DNA of 64,000 nucleotides from Fontibacter flavus (GCF_042432905.1 NZ_JBHLWI010000090.1:51958-115957); one strand, 5' to 3'; shown: positions 44,339 through 53,154, counted from the stretch's first letter. Program-made: numbers and translations. The notes: a model not told the origin generated them from the letters alone.

Positions 44339-45556
44339 ATGGGCAATCAACATAAAACCTTTTTATGCATCTCCAATTATTTTAAGGGGTCAGCCTTTTT
44401 GATAGAACTAAAGAAAGCTGGTAATACTGTTTTTTTGATAACCACCGAAAAACTCCGAGACAGCAATTGGCCACATGAATATTTGGATGATATCTATTAC
44501 ATGCCCGGACAGGACCTTGATTGGGATATGGAAAAACTTCTTACGGGAGTAGCCGGGATAATGAAAGAAACCAAAATAGATGCAATAGTAGCTCTGGATG
44601 ATTATGATGTAGAAAAAGCCACTTTCTTAAGAGAAAACCTTAGGATCCCTGGTATGGGACAAACTACCGGAAGGTATTTCCGCGACAAATTGGCCATGCG
44701 CATACGTGCCCATGATGCTGGTCTTTTGGTCCCTCCATTTTCTGCTTTATTTCACGACAATGACATCAACCATTTTGCAGACACAGTACCTGCCCCTTGG
44801 GTACTCAAACCACGTTCTGAAGCTTCAGCCCATGGAATTATCAAAGTTTACGATAAAGATAGCCTTTGGCAAAATATCCATGATCTCGGAGATAACCGTT
44901 TACGTTATCTTGTGGAGCAATTTAAACCTGGAGATGTCTACCATGCAGACAGTCTCATTCTAAAGGGTAAAACACTTTTCTGCACTGTTTCCAAATATTT
45001 GGCAACACCTATGGAAATTTCGCAGGGAGGCGGCATTTTCAGAAGCGCAAATATTCCTTATGGTTCTGAAGATGATAAGGCGATCAAAGAAGCTAACAAA
45101 AAAGTAATGAAAGCCTTTGGTATGAAAAATGGTGCTGCTCACACCGAATTTATTAAAGGCAAAGAAGACGGGAAAATCTATTTTTTGGAGACTTCCTCCA
45201 GAGTTGGTGGGGCACATTTAGCTGAAATGGTAGAAGGGGCAACTAACATCAATCTATGGGCCGAATGGGCAAAGATTGAAGATGCTGTAGCAAAAGATAA
45301 AGATTATAAAATGCCAAAAGTTACCAAAGGCTATGCAGGAATCGTCCTGACCTTATCGAAGTATCAGCATCCAGACCTATCCTCTTTTGATGATTCTGAA
45401 GTTTGCTTTAGGGTTCCTCTGGAATATCATGCCGGTTTGATCGTCAAATCTAATAATCATAAAAAGGTACTGGATTTACTGGATGATTATGCAGCTAGGC
45501 TCAGCGACGGATACTCGACCATAGCAGAACAGGAAAAAGTAAAGAAATTTCATTAA
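44339..45556 (+). CDS. ATP-grasp ligase-like protein
   Basis: 405 residues with an N-terminal pre-ATP-grasp domain (CISNYFKGSAFLIELKKAGNTV), then the ATP-grasp core: PWVLKPRSEASAHGIIKVYD (phosphate-binding loop with Lys), YLVEQFKPGDVYHADSLI and, for metal binding, AAHTEFIKGKEDGKIYFLETSSRVGG. This is similar to carbamoyl-phosphate-synthase-like or L-amino-acid ligases of unknown substrate. The 3-bp spacing from the M17 peptidase suggests the two act on related peptides or amino acids, perhaps one making and the other breaking dipeptides. Ends at an intrinsic terminator. Confidence 0.85.
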   Translation: MGNQHKTFLCISNYFKGSAFLIELKKAGNTVFLITTEKLRDSNWPHEYLDDIYYMPGQDLDWDMEKLLTGVAGIMKETKIDAIVALDDYDVEKATFLRENLRIPGMGQTTGRYFRDKLAMRIRAHDAGLLVPPFSALFHDNDINHFADTVPAPWVLKPRSEASAHGIIKVYDKDSLWQNIHDLGDNRLRYLVEQFKPGDVYHADSLILKGKTLFCTVSKYLATPMEISQGGGIFRSANIPYGSEDDKAIKEANKKVMKAFGMKNGAAHTEFIKGKEDGKIYFLETSSRVGGAHLAEMVEGATNINLWAEWAKIEDAVAKDKDYKMPKVTKGYAGIVLTLSKYQHPDLSSFDDSEVCFRVPLEYHAGLIVKSNNHKKVLDLLDDYAARLSDGYSTIAEQEKVKKFH

Positions 45557-45564
45557 ATCAAATA

Positions 45565-45599
45565 AAATACAGGGATGAAACATCATTCCTGTATTTTTT
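45565..45599 (+). terminator. Intrinsic terminator after the ATP-grasp gene
   Basis: A stem AAATACAGGGATGA with TCATTCCTGTATTT (one G:T pair), a 4-nt loop and a following T run, 8 bp after the stop codon. Confidence 0.85.
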
Positions 45600-45672
45600 A
45601 CCACGCATATTTTACCGTTTGCAATTTTTAGATTTTTCTCCATAAGATTCTTGGTACTTTTATGAAAACCTA

Positions 45673-46539
45673 TTGAAAGACATGAAAAAAATCTTCCTGT
45701 TACTGAGTCTATTTTGGCTTAGCCTTAATTTATCTGCTCAAGTTGATACCATTGAAGTTTACAGCAAAGCTATGAATAAGCACCTCAAAGCTGCGGTTGT
45801 AAAACCATCAGGCTACGCATCCAGCGAAAGTGCTTACCCTTCCGTTTACCTTTTGCATGGAGGTTCGGGTAGTTTTTCTGACTGGCACCTCAAAACAACA
45901 AAGGAAAATCTATTGATTGACCTAGCCAATCAATATAAGATTTTGATCATTACACCTGGAGTAGGACCATCCTCTTACTACTATGATAGCCCGCTTATGG
46001 ATTCTGTCAAGTACGAGACCTACTTCATTCATGAATTGATCCCCCATATTGATGAGCACTATAAAACCTTAAAAAAAAGAGAAGCGAGGGCAATAACAGG
46101 TTTATCAATGGGTGGACATGGAGCTATGATGCTGAGCGCAAAACACCCTGAATTATTCATTGCCGCCGGCAGCATGAGTGGAGTAATGAATATTGACACT
46201 GACCTTTGGAAGGTAAATGAGGATTTTAGAAAAATCAGAAAAGAAGGACAGAAAGAGATGTTGGGACAAATCACTTACCAAACTCCTTACTCTACCTATA
46301 CTGCAGTGGGATTGGTTGACAAGATGAAGGATAATGGCATTGCGCTCCTGATCGATTGTGGGGTTGACGACTTTTTATTGGAGACCAATCGACAAATACA
46401 CCAACTCTTACTTGATAATGGTACTCCACATGAATACACGGAGAGACCTGGAGCCCATACCTGGCAATATTGGACTGATGCCCTTCCATTTCACATGCTA
46501 TTTATTGATAATGTCTTCAAAAATTATGACATTAAATAA
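45673..46539 (+). CDS. Secreted esterase (Esterase D/FrsA-like alpha/beta hydrolase)
   Basis: 288 residues, or 285 from the Met at 45682, with signal peptide ending LNLSA-Q. The alpha/beta hydrolase fold shows VYLLHGGSGSFSDWH (oxyanion loop), the nucleophile elbow GLSMGGHGA, an Asp in CGVDDFLL and a His in PGAHTWQYW, so the triad is complete. It belongs to the putative-esterase family that includes feruloyl and acetyl-xylan esterases and S-formylglutathione hydrolase. Export suggests a periplasmic or secreted role on acylated polysaccharide or similar. The next gene is a secreted acylase, 70 bp away on the same strand. Confidence 0.88.
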   Translation: MKDMKKIFLLLSLFWLSLNLSAQVDTIEVYSKAMNKHLKAAVVKPSGYASSESAYPSVYLLHGGSGSFSDWHLKTTKENLLIDLANQYKILIITPGVGPSSYYYDSPLMDSVKYETYFIHELIPHIDEHYKTLKKREARAITGLSMGGHGAMMLSAKHPELFIAAGSMSGVMNIDTDLWKVNEDFRKIRKEGQKEMLGQITYQTPYSTYTAVGLVDKMKDNGIALLIDCGVDDFLLETNRQIHQLLLDNGTPHEYTERPGAHTWQYWTDALPFHMLFIDNVFKNYDIK

Positions 46540-46609
46540 ATAGTGGCCATGATGGCTTTGCATCCAAACATTTATAATAATTTCAGAATAGCATAAATAA
46601 ACCCAAATT

Positions 46610-48784
46610 ATGTTCAAAAGGACCATTCTATTATTTGCCCTGATATTAAGCGGTATTTCTATCCAGGCTCATCAAGACTTGATGAAATGGGAACAAAGGG
46701 CCCAAAACGTTGAAATCATCAGAGATCAGTGGGGTATCCCCCACATTTATGGCAAAACCGATGCAGATGCAGTCTTTGGAATGATCTATGCCCAATGTGA
46801 AGATGATTTCAACCGGGTAGAAGTAAATTATATCAATGCCATGGGTAGGATGGCAGAGGTGGAAGGTATTTCACAACTCTACACAGATTTTCGTATGAAA
46901 TTGTACATTGACGAGGAAGTTGTCAAAAAAGAATACGAAAACTCACCCATATGGCTTAAAGAACTGATGGATGCTTGGGCAGATGGTATCAATTTTTTTC
47001 TGCACACCCATCCTGAGGTTAAACCAAAGCTCCTTACAAAATTTGAGCCTTGGATGGCACTTACATTCAGTGAAGGAAGTATTGGAGGTGACATTGAGAC
47101 CATTTCCGTCAATCAGCTAAAATCATTCTATGATAAAGATTTCTACGCCAATCTGATCCTCAAAGAAAGAGACTGGAATGAAGAACCAAAGGGTTCAAAT
47201 GGATTTGCCATTTCCCCAAAACTTAGCAAATCAGGCAATGCTTTATTATTAATCAATCCACACACTTCCTTTTACTTCAGACCAGAAGTGCATATGGTTA
47301 GTGAAGAAGGCCTGAATGCTTATGGCGCAGTAACTTGGGGACAATTCTTCATTTATCAGGGATTCAACGAATACAATGGTTGGATGCACACCTCTAGTAA
47401 AGCAGATGCTATCGACCATTTTGCCCTGACTGTGGAAAAAAGAAATGGTCAATACCATTACAAATTCGGAAACGAATGGAGACCCATCACAGAAAAAACT
47501 ATCCATTTGAAATACAAAGAAGGAGATAAAATTCTGGATCGGGAACTTACAGCATTCTACAGTCATCATGGACCTATAATCCGTGAAGAAGATGGCAAAT
47601 GGGTGGCAATATCCCTGATGGTTGAAAGAGAAAAAGCCCTGACCCAGTCCTATACCAGAACAAAGACCAAAAATCATCAGGAGTTCAAAGCCACCATGGA
47701 CTTGAAAACCAACTCTTCTAATAATACTGTATACGCCGACAAAGATGGGAATATTGTGTATTACCACGGAAACTTTATTCCTAAAAGAGATCCGCAGTTT
47801 GATTGGAGAAATGTAGTAGATGGCAGCAACCCGAATACAGACTGGAAAGGCCTGCATGATGTTGAGGAAATGATCTTCATTGAAAATCCTAAGAATGGCT
47901 GGATTCAAAATTGCAATTCTACCCCTTTTACGGCAGCTGGTCCTTACAGTCCCAAAAAATCAGATTATCCCGCCTATATGGCCTGGGATTTGGAAAATGC
48001 CAGAGGATTGAATGCTGTCAGGGTACTTACAGGACAAAAGGATTTTACTTTGGAAACATTGATAGAATCTGCCTATGAGCCAACTTTAATGGCATTCAAA
48101 CCGATGATTCCTGCATTAATCGAAGCTTTTGACAATCTTCCTGCTGATGACCCAAGAAAATTTAAACTTCTGGATCCAATGGGTGTACTTGCTTCATGGG
48201 ATCTTAAAACAGGAATTTCTTCTGTGGGAACCAGTTTAGCAGTTTTTTGGGGAAGTCAATTAATGGCTGATGCAAGGAGTTTGGAAAGATCTTGGGATGC
48301 TTACATTTTTGATTTCCTGACCCATGAAACTTCAGGTATCATGAAGATTGAAGCTTTTGAAAAAGCAGTAAACAAACTCACGGAAGATTTTGGCTCATGG
48401 AATACTCCTTGGGGAGAGATCAACCGCTTCCAAAGGGTCACTAATGAAATCCAGGGAAAATTCTATGATGATTTACCAAGTTTACCTATCGGCTACAACT
48501 CTTCGCTTTGGGGTTCTTTGGCAGCTTATGGAAGCTGCTCCTACCCCAATACCAAAAAATGGTATGGCAATGTAGGCAACAGTTTTGTGGCTGTAGTAGA
48601 ATTTGGTGAAAAGGTAAAAGCAAAAAGTTTATTGGCAGGTGGCCAAAGCGGCAATCCTTTTTCTCCCCACTTTGTGGACCAGGCAGAACGCTATGCTGCT
48701 GGAGAATTCAAGGAGGTGCATTATTACAGAGAAGATGTCATGAGAAACGCAAGAATTCAATATAGACCTGGAAACAGAAATTAA
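46610..48784 (+). CDS. Penicillin-acylase-family N-terminal-nucleophile hydrolase
   Basis: 724 residues with signal peptide (LSGISIQA-H). Ntn hydrolases of this family split themselves before a catalytic Ser into alpha and beta chains; here the site is KGSNGFAISP, Ser at about 194, preceded by an alpha-chain region with VEIIRDQWGIPHIYG. Downstream are INPHTSFYFRPEVHMVS, GFNEYNGWMHTSS and a late Asn/Arg region (PWGEINRFQRV). Relatives cleave acyl-homoserine lactones, aculeacin or beta-lactams; the substrate cannot be told here. Location is periplasmic. It may be co-transcribed with the esterase. Confidence 0.9.
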   Translation: MFKRTILLFALILSGISIQAHQDLMKWEQRAQNVEIIRDQWGIPHIYGKTDADAVFGMIYAQCEDDFNRVEVNYINAMGRMAEVEGISQLYTDFRMKLYIDEEVVKKEYENSPIWLKELMDAWADGINFFLHTHPEVKPKLLTKFEPWMALTFSEGSIGGDIETISVNQLKSFYDKDFYANLILKERDWNEEPKGSNGFAISPKLSKSGNALLLINPHTSFYFRPEVHMVSEEGLNAYGAVTWGQFFIYQGFNEYNGWMHTSSKADAIDHFALTVEKRNGQYHYKFGNEWRPITEKTIHLKYKEGDKILDRELTAFYSHHGPIIREEDGKWVAISLMVEREKALTQSYTRTKTKNHQEFKATMDLKTNSSNNTVYADKDGNIVYYHGNFIPKRDPQFDWRNVVDGSNPNTDWKGLHDVEEMIFIENPKNGWIQNCNSTPFTAAGPYSPKKSDYPAYMAWDLENARGLNAVRVLTGQKDFTLETLIESAYEPTLMAFKPMIPALIEAFDNLPADDPRKFKLLDPMGVLASWDLKTGISSVGTSLAVFWGSQLMADARSLERSWDAYIFDFLTHETSGIMKIEAFEKAVNKLTEDFGSWNTPWGEINRFQRVTNEIQGKFYDDLPSLPIGYNSSLWGSLAAYGSCSYPNTKKWYGNVGNSFVAVVEFGEKVKAKSLLAGGQSGNPFSPHFVDQAERYAAGEFKEVHYYREDVMRNARIQYRPGNRN

Positions 48785-48823
48785 TATTTGGTAAAATAAG
48801 CACCGAATGGCTTTACCTTGAGA

Positions 48824-48856
48824 GATATTGATTGATATTGGGATATTGATTGATAC
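48824..48856. repeat. GATAT array, steps 10/8/10
   Basis: GATAT at 48824, 48834 and 48842, then GATAC at 48852. It begins 39 bp after the acylase stop. Similar words occur in the tolC-adaptor spacer and faintly at 51864-51904. Confidence 0.6.
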
Positions 48857-48898
48857 TTAAGGACTGTGACATATTCACTAGAAAGGTCCTGATTTTCA

Positions 48899-48960
48899 TA
48901 ACCATGGGTTGCACCCAGGGCTATTTAAATGTTTAACCCCGCCTGATTGGAAGGGCTGGT
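48899..48960. repeat. REP-like palindromic intergenic word
   Basis: A small hairpin, CCATGGGT-TGC-ACCCAGGG, at 48902-48920, followed by CTATTTAAATGTTTAACCCCG. This formula (hairpin, then a short AT stretch, then TTTAACCCC) is a recurring intergenic pattern in Bacteroidota from memory. No RAYT transposase is in the window. Confidence 0.5.
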
Positions 48961-48990
48961 ACTTCGTGGTTATTAATCCCGACTACTACT

Positions 48991-49032
48991 TCTGTCTCTT
49001 GATTCTAGTATCTCGCATCTCGTTTCTTTATA
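48991..49032. repeat. Heptad array H1 (7-bp period)
   Basis: Six consecutive 7-bp words, such as CTTGATT and CTCGCAT, all starting CT(T/A/C) except the first. It is part of the 434-bp spacer 48785-49218, which also holds a GATAT array, a REP-like word, palindromic filler at 49034-49070 and heptad array H2, but no gene. Confidence 0.75.
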
Positions 49033-49169
49033 GACCTCCCCTTCGTCCCCGCCTGAACGGAACGGGCAGGGAGGTGACAAGGATAAGCCTTGGACAACAA
49101 ATAACCCAAAACCCATAGAAATCTGATTATCAAATTATTTTTCTTAGTGTTTCCAAAATCCAAAACCAT

Positions 49170-49214
49170 CTTGTTTCTTGATTCTTGACGCTAAAGTCTC
49201 GTCTCTAGCTTCTC
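49170..49214. repeat. Heptad array H2, abutting the photolyase stop
   Basis: Six 7-bp words starting with CT (for example CTTGTTT, CTAAAGT) and a final CTC, ending 4 bp from the photolyase stop codon. Confidence 0.78.
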
Positions 49215-49218
49215 AAAA

Positions 49219-50688
49219 TCACGGCCATCTATTTGGTACAGTATGCTTATTCAGAACCCTTTCTGCATCTTTCTGAACAGCAGGTAATTTTTGGGCCTGC
49301 CAGATCTTTTCCCTGGCAAATCGGGCAGCTGATTCAAGTTCCACGATGGGAGCCGGATAATCAACACCTATCCTAACTTGATACAAATCCTGCTCAATAA
49401 CCGTCAAATTCCAGGGCTCATGGATCAGGGAAGACGGAACCTGACCTAACTCAGGAATCCATTTTTTAATAAAAACCCCTTCAGAATCATGGTCTTGGGA
49501 TTGCTTCACGGGATTATAAATGCGTACAGTATTGATACCTGTCACTCCAGCCTGCATCTGTAACTGTGGATAATGAATACCAGGTTCAAAATCCAAAAAC
49601 AACCTTGCCAAATGATCAGCACCTATCCGCCAGTCCTGCCACAAGTGGTGGGTCAAGAATGAAACCAACATTGCTCTCATTCTGAAATTCAGATAGCCGG
49701 TTTCCTGCAGACAACGCATACAGGCATCTACCAAAGGAAAGCCTGTCTTCCCCTCCTTCCAAGCCTTGATCTTCTTTTCGTCATAGGTTTTTTCGAGTTC
49801 ATCAAAACCCCTGTTGACATTCCTGAACTCCATTTGGCACTCCATTTCAAATTTTTGGATAAAGTGACAATGCCAGCGCAGACGGGATTGGAAATTGGTG
49901 AGGTTGCGTACCTGGAATTTTTCTTTTTTCTGTTTTTCCGCTGCTTGATAAACTTGCCTCATGGAAAGGTTTCCCCAAGCCAGATAGGGAGATAACCGAC
50001 TGCATCCTTTCCTACTCAGTTCAGGTTTACTAATGTGTTGGTTATAATTTCGGACACGGTCAACAAAAAAAGAATGCATGTATTTTTTCGCCATACTTTC
50101 ACCACCCCTTTGCATGTTTGGATTTTGACTTTGCCATGAAAGAGGAATCTCCTCTTTTCCAACATTCTGCATAAACTCATTTGAAAGTGTATAAAACACT
50201 GCATTCTTCCAAGCTGGCTCTGCTATCGGATCGGACATAAAGGCATACCAATCTTTTGACCAATCCTTACGTTCTTTCCTGCCTCTCAGAACACCTTGCT
50301 GTCTGAACTCATGCCATTGTATACCCTGCTCCGCAAAAAAAGAAGTTAAGGACTTATCCCTTTGAAAAGTAATCTGAATACCTGTTTCAACGTGGGAAAA
50401 CACTTTTTCAATTTGATAAACCTGAACCAAGTCATGAAAAACTGATAAGACTTCTTGGTAAAAAATATGAATCCGGGCATCCCATTTAGCCAGTTTTTGA
50501 TTCATATCAACCAAACTCTCCCAAACAAAACGACAATGTCGCTCTGAACTTTGAGGGGCATTTACTAGAGAAGGTTCAAAACAATACAATAGAATAATAG
50601 GCAATCCATCATTGATGGCTACTTTCAATGCCTCATGGTCATGGAGTCTCAAATCCCTTTTGAACCAAACAATATTTACTTTTTGCAT
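49219..50688 (-). CDS. Cryptochrome/DNA photolyase
   Basis: 489 residues from the ATG at 50688 (MQKVNIVWFKRDLRLHDH); the frame stays open upstream, but that part overlaps the divergent TIGR03643 gene. The N-terminal alpha/beta photolyase domain is followed by the helical FAD domain with LSPYLAWGNLS, FQSRLRWHCHFIQKFE, GFPLVDACMRCLQETGYLNFRMRAMLVSFLTH and TVRIYNPVKQSQDHD. It would split UV-induced pyrimidine dimers using blue light, or act as a light sensor. It is encoded beside TIGR03643, a pairing seen in other bacteria with photolyase clusters. Exact class (CPD or other) not determined. Confidence 0.92.
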   Translation of the reverse strand: MQKVNIVWFKRDLRLHDHEALKVAINDGLPIILLYCFEPSLVNAPQSSERHCRFVWESLVDMNQKLAKWDARIHIFYQEVLSVFHDLVQVYQIEKVFSHVETGIQITFQRDKSLTSFFAEQGIQWHEFRQQGVLRGRKERKDWSKDWYAFMSDPIAEPAWKNAVFYTLSNEFMQNVGKEEIPLSWQSQNPNMQRGGESMAKKYMHSFFVDRVRNYNQHISKPELSRKGCSRLSPYLAWGNLSMRQVYQAAEKQKKEKFQVRNLTNFQSRLRWHCHFIQKFEMECQMEFRNVNRGFDELEKTYDEKKIKAWKEGKTGFPLVDACMRCLQETGYLNFRMRAMLVSFLTHHLWQDWRIGADHLARLFLDFEPGIHYPQLQMQAGVTGINTVRIYNPVKQSQDHDSEGVFIKKWIPELGQVPSSLIHEPWNLTVIEQDLYQVRIGVDYPAPIVELESAARFAREKIWQAQKLPAVQKDAERVLNKHTVPNRWP

Positions 50689-50728
50689 CCCTTGAAAAAC
50701 AAAGGAGTAAAGCGAAAGTTTAGGAAAT

Positions 50729-51013
50729 ATGAACAAACTCAAAAATCTAACACCAGAAGCCATAGACAGGATCATTGAAATGGCATGGGAAGACAGAACT
50801 CCTTTTGATGCCATTACAGCGCAGTTTGGGCTTTCTGAACAAGAAGTGATTACCCTGATGCGCAGGGAGATGAAAGCAAGTTCCTTCCGGATGTGGCGGG
50901 AAAGAGTGCAGGGAAGGCCCACCAAGCATCGGGCAAAAAGCCCAGAAGATTTGGATAGGTTCAGGTCTAAACTTCAGAGAAGCATCACCTTGAACAAGAT
51001 TTCAAAAAGATAA
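50729..51013 (+). CDS. TIGR03643 family protein (DUF2805)
   Basis: 94 residues: a helix-turn-helix-like N-terminus (LTPEAIDRIIEMAWEDRTPFDAITAQFGLSEQEVITLMRREM) and the conserved SFRMWRERVQGRPTKH, then a basic tail. The whole family has this length. It is small, basic and possibly DNA-binding; function unknown. Divergent from the photolyase with a 40-bp spacer, so the two share a promoter region. Its association with photolyase genes is known from other genomes. Confidence 0.9.
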   Translation: MNKLKNLTPEAIDRIIEMAWEDRTPFDAITAQFGLSEQEVITLMRREMKASSFRMWRERVQGRPTKHRAKSPEDLDRFRSKLQRSITLNKISKR

Positions 51014-51082
51014 ATTACCCCAATATTAACATTTTAAGAAAAAGTTTCCCTTTTATTAAAAGACATTTAATATTCTGTTCGC

Positions 51083-51111
51083 TTTGAGGCAAAATCTGTT
51101 ACTTACTTTTG
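51083..51111 (+). promoter_or_regulatory. Strong promoter of the candidate small RNA
   Basis: TTTG (51083-51086), a 17-bp spacer and TACTTTTG (51104-51111): both boxes match the Bacteroidota consensus exactly. No coding frame follows; a structured segment with a terminator does. Confidence 0.65.
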
Positions 51112-51115
51112 GGTT

Positions 51116-51193
51116 CGTACAGCAAACGAACATTTTTTCATAATCCTTGCATTACTTTTCGGCGTCGATGAGAATCGACGCTTTGCTGTTTTT
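51116..51193 (+). ncRNA. Candidate small RNA (about 78 nt)
   Basis: Begins about 5 bp after a perfect -7 box. An outer stem of 8 bp (ACAGCAAA at 51119-51126 with TTTGCTGT at 51182-51189) encloses a single-stranded A/T-rich region and an inner 8-bp hairpin (GCGTCGAT, GAGA tetraloop, ATCGACGC; 51162-51181). The outer 3' strand runs straight into TTTTT, so the same structure would terminate transcription. There is no ORF. I do not recognise a known family; it is not SRP RNA, 6S or a tRNA. Alternatively the hairpin simply terminates the TIGR03643 transcript. Confidence 0.55.
51162..51193 (+). terminator. Intrinsic terminator (3' part of the candidate small RNA)
   Basis: An 8-bp GC-rich stem with a GAGA loop, an additional outer helix and a 5-T run. 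It could also serve the TIGR03643 gene, whose stop is about 150 bp upstream. Confidence 0.75.
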
Positions 51194-51217
51194 ATAGATT
51201 AATGGAAAGGTAAAAGG

Positions 51218-51796
51218 TTATTTCCAACCCTCAACACTTCCTTTCCTAATCCTTTTATAAGCTGTAGGAGTCATTCCTGTGGACTTCTTAAACTGTGAGG
51301 AAAGGTGCTGTACTGAACTGTAACCCAATTTCCAGGCCATTTCACTCAGTTGCATTTCTTCATAAAACAACCACTCCTTGACTTTATCCAACTTTAATTG
51401 TATAAAAAACCGTTCTATTGTGATTCCTTCTGTGCTACTGAACAAATAACTGACACTGGAATAATCTTCAAGAATATGTTCCTTGATAAAATCGATAAGG
51501 TTAAAACCTTCGGGAATATCTGCCTGTTGAACAAGCCCATTGAGCAGGCGCTTGATTTCCTCTATCTTTTGAACCTCTTTACTTTTAAGGATTTCGAATC
51601 CCAATTGATGGAAAGCCTGCTCTAATTGGAGAATTTTACCTTCTTCTATCATATGAGAAAGAAATACTTTTCCCAATACCACTTTTTCAAAAGGAATACC
51701 CAATTGCTGAAGTGACTGCTCCACTGCCAGGATACAGCGGGGACAAACCATATTTTTGACTTGTATTTCCTTTACAAAACTTCCTTCCATTTCCAT
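51218..51796 (-). CDS. AraC-type regulator with N-terminal HMA-like metal domain
   Basis: 192 residues from M10 (51796), or 201 from 51823. Residues about 5-70 have a ferredoxin-like HMA build, EIQVKNMVCPRCILAVEQSL, whose CPRC pair corresponds to the CxxC of copper chaperones. A linker leads to an AraC DNA-binding domain (about 95-190) with FFIQLKLDKVKEWL and LAWKLGYSSVQHLSSQFKKSTGMTPTAYKR-type features. Likely a direct metal-sensing activator or repressor in the cytosol. It is not next to the efflux locus (13 kb away), but such regulators often control metal-transport genes. On the minus strand TTTG-17-TAAAGTTA lies upstream of the later start. Confidence 0.85.
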   Translation of the reverse strand: MEMEGSFVKEIQVKNMVCPRCILAVEQSLQQLGIPFEKVVLGKVFLSHMIEEGKILQLEQAFHQLGFEILKSKEVQKIEEIKRLLNGLVQQADIPEGFNLIDFIKEHILEDYSSVSYLFSSTEGITIERFFIQLKLDKVKEWLFYEEMQLSEMAWKLGYSSVQHLSSQFKKSTGMTPTAYKRIRKGSVEGWK

Positions 51797-51967
51797 ATTT
51801 TTTGCCACCAACCAATCCAACACCTAACTTTACTACAAGAATAATTTTCCAAAGTCTGGAATAATATCTATCAATATCTTGTCCACAATGCCGGATCCAA
51901 TATCAAATATTTTTCCGCCCCCCTATAGAACATTGCACTTCTTACAAACATATAATTTTTGATAACA

Positions 51968-52408
51968 TCACAACACCTTCTCCATCACGACCCGGTAATC
52001 ATCAATGCCTCCTTTTTTAATCAAATCCACGATTTTAAAACCTCTGTTCAGGCCAAAGTGAATCATCTTGGAGAAGCGGTTTCGTGTTTTGAAATATACC
52101 TTTAGATAACCATGATTCTTGGCCCAACGTTCCTGTTCATCGGCCAATTTAGTAGCAATTCCCATTCTCCTATAACTGTCCAGTACTCCACCCATCCAGG
52201 AATAAAACAATTCAGGCGAATCCCGCTGATAGCCCACTTTAAAGCCAACGGGCTTGCCATCCACCTCTGCAATCAGAATCAGATGAATGGTGTCTTTCAG
52301 CCTGTCCTCATAGGTTTTTTCAGAAAATGGCTGGAAGAACTCAGTCACTTTTTTGGAAAGTTCTGCCACTTCTTGGACAGTACCCTGTCTGATTTTTATC
52401 TTTTTCAT
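51968..52408 (-). CDS. GNAT-family N-acetyltransferase
   Basis: 146 residues with the acetyl-CoA-binding signature (R/Q-x-x-G-x-A) as YRRMGIATKLADEQE at about 80-95, beta4 before it (YSWMGGVLDSYR) and the beta-bulge-type end FGLNRGFKIVDLIK. Cytosolic. Substrate unknown. It is followed on the same strand by a second, clearly different GNAT gene 86 bp upstream, so they are not tandem duplicates but may share a transcript. Confidence 0.88.
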   Translation of the reverse strand: MKKIKIRQGTVQEVAELSKKVTEFFQPFSEKTYEDRLKDTIHLILIAEVDGKPVGFKVGYQRDSPELFYSWMGGVLDSYRRMGIATKLADEQERWAKNHGYLKVYFKTRNRFSKMIHFGLNRGFKIVDLIKKGGIDDYRVVMEKVL

Positions 52409-52494
52409 GTTTTCATGATTTATTTATAAGGGCAATATGGAATCTCTCATGGAGATAATTTTTCCGGTTAGTGAAGTTTTGGTCATGCTCGATT

Positions 52495-52974
52495 TCATAA
52501 GCTGATTTCCATTTTGACGTTACAGCGTCCGTATTGACTGCATCCCATATCTACTTCCTGAAAGCCCAGTTTCTTGTACAAATGCAATGCAGGAGCTAAT
52601 TTGGTACTGGAATAAAGAACCACTTTTTTGCCCCTCAAAGTTTTGGCTTTCTCCAGAATAGCTTTACCCAACAAGAATCCAATACCCCTACCCTGTCCTT
52701 CAGGGGACACTCCCATTTTGATCATTTCAAAGGTATCGGCCTCTTTGGAAGGAATAAGAGCCACTGTACCCAATACTTGATCATGCTCTTTGGCAAAGAT
52801 GATATGCCCACCTTTGTCGAGAATATTTTCTTGGGGATTCTCCAGTTGGGCAATATCAAATGGCTCCAATGAAAAATACTGCTCCACCCAAGCCTTATTG
52901 ATCCGCTCAAAATGTGGTTGTAGTTCAGGTAGGTAGTCGATAATGTCGATAAAGGGCATTGAGATAGAATTCAT
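52495..52974 (-). CDS. GNAT-family N-acetyltransferase
   Basis: 159 residues. The acetyl-CoA motif is MGVSPEGQGRGIGFLLGKAILEKAK, followed by VVLYSSTKLAPALHLYKKLGFQEV, the usual GNAT C-terminal strand-helix. N-terminal region with FERINKAWVEQYF and GHIIFAKEHDQVLGTVALI matches the subgroup often annotated as MarR-fused or stand-alone GNATs. Substrate unknown. Confidence 0.88.
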   Translation of the reverse strand: MNSISMPFIDIIDYLPELQPHFERINKAWVEQYFSLEPFDIAQLENPQENILDKGGHIIFAKEHDQVLGTVALIPSKEADTFEMIKMGVSPEGQGRGIGFLLGKAILEKAKTLRGKKVVLYSSTKLAPALHLYKKLGFQEVDMGCSQYGRCNVKMEISL

Positions 52975-53052
52975 ATCATGAATATAAGCACAAAAAAGAA
53001 GTGGGAAAAAAGTATCCCTTTCCTGATGGAAAAATTTAGAATTAAGTTATCC

Positions 53053-53080
53053 TTGTCATATCGACTGAAAGGAGAAATCT
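53053..53080 (+). repeat. Formulaic Bacteroidota intergenic word
   Basis: A 28-bp stretch beginning TTGTCATATCGACTG and ending GGAGAAATCT is a variant of a word I recall from many Bacteroidota spacers. It occurs once here, between the GNAT and fabG genes. Confidence 0.4.
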
Positions 53081-53154
53081 AATAAACATACAATATACCT
53101 CCAACCAAGTTGCCAAAACCTATATCTCAAGCAAAGTCATTCTAAAAAATTCCT

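Noticed and set aside
50689..50925. Upstream extension of the photolyase frame by 79 residues
   Set aside because: It runs through the divergent TIGR03643 gene; the Met at 50688 starts the usual photolyase N-terminus.
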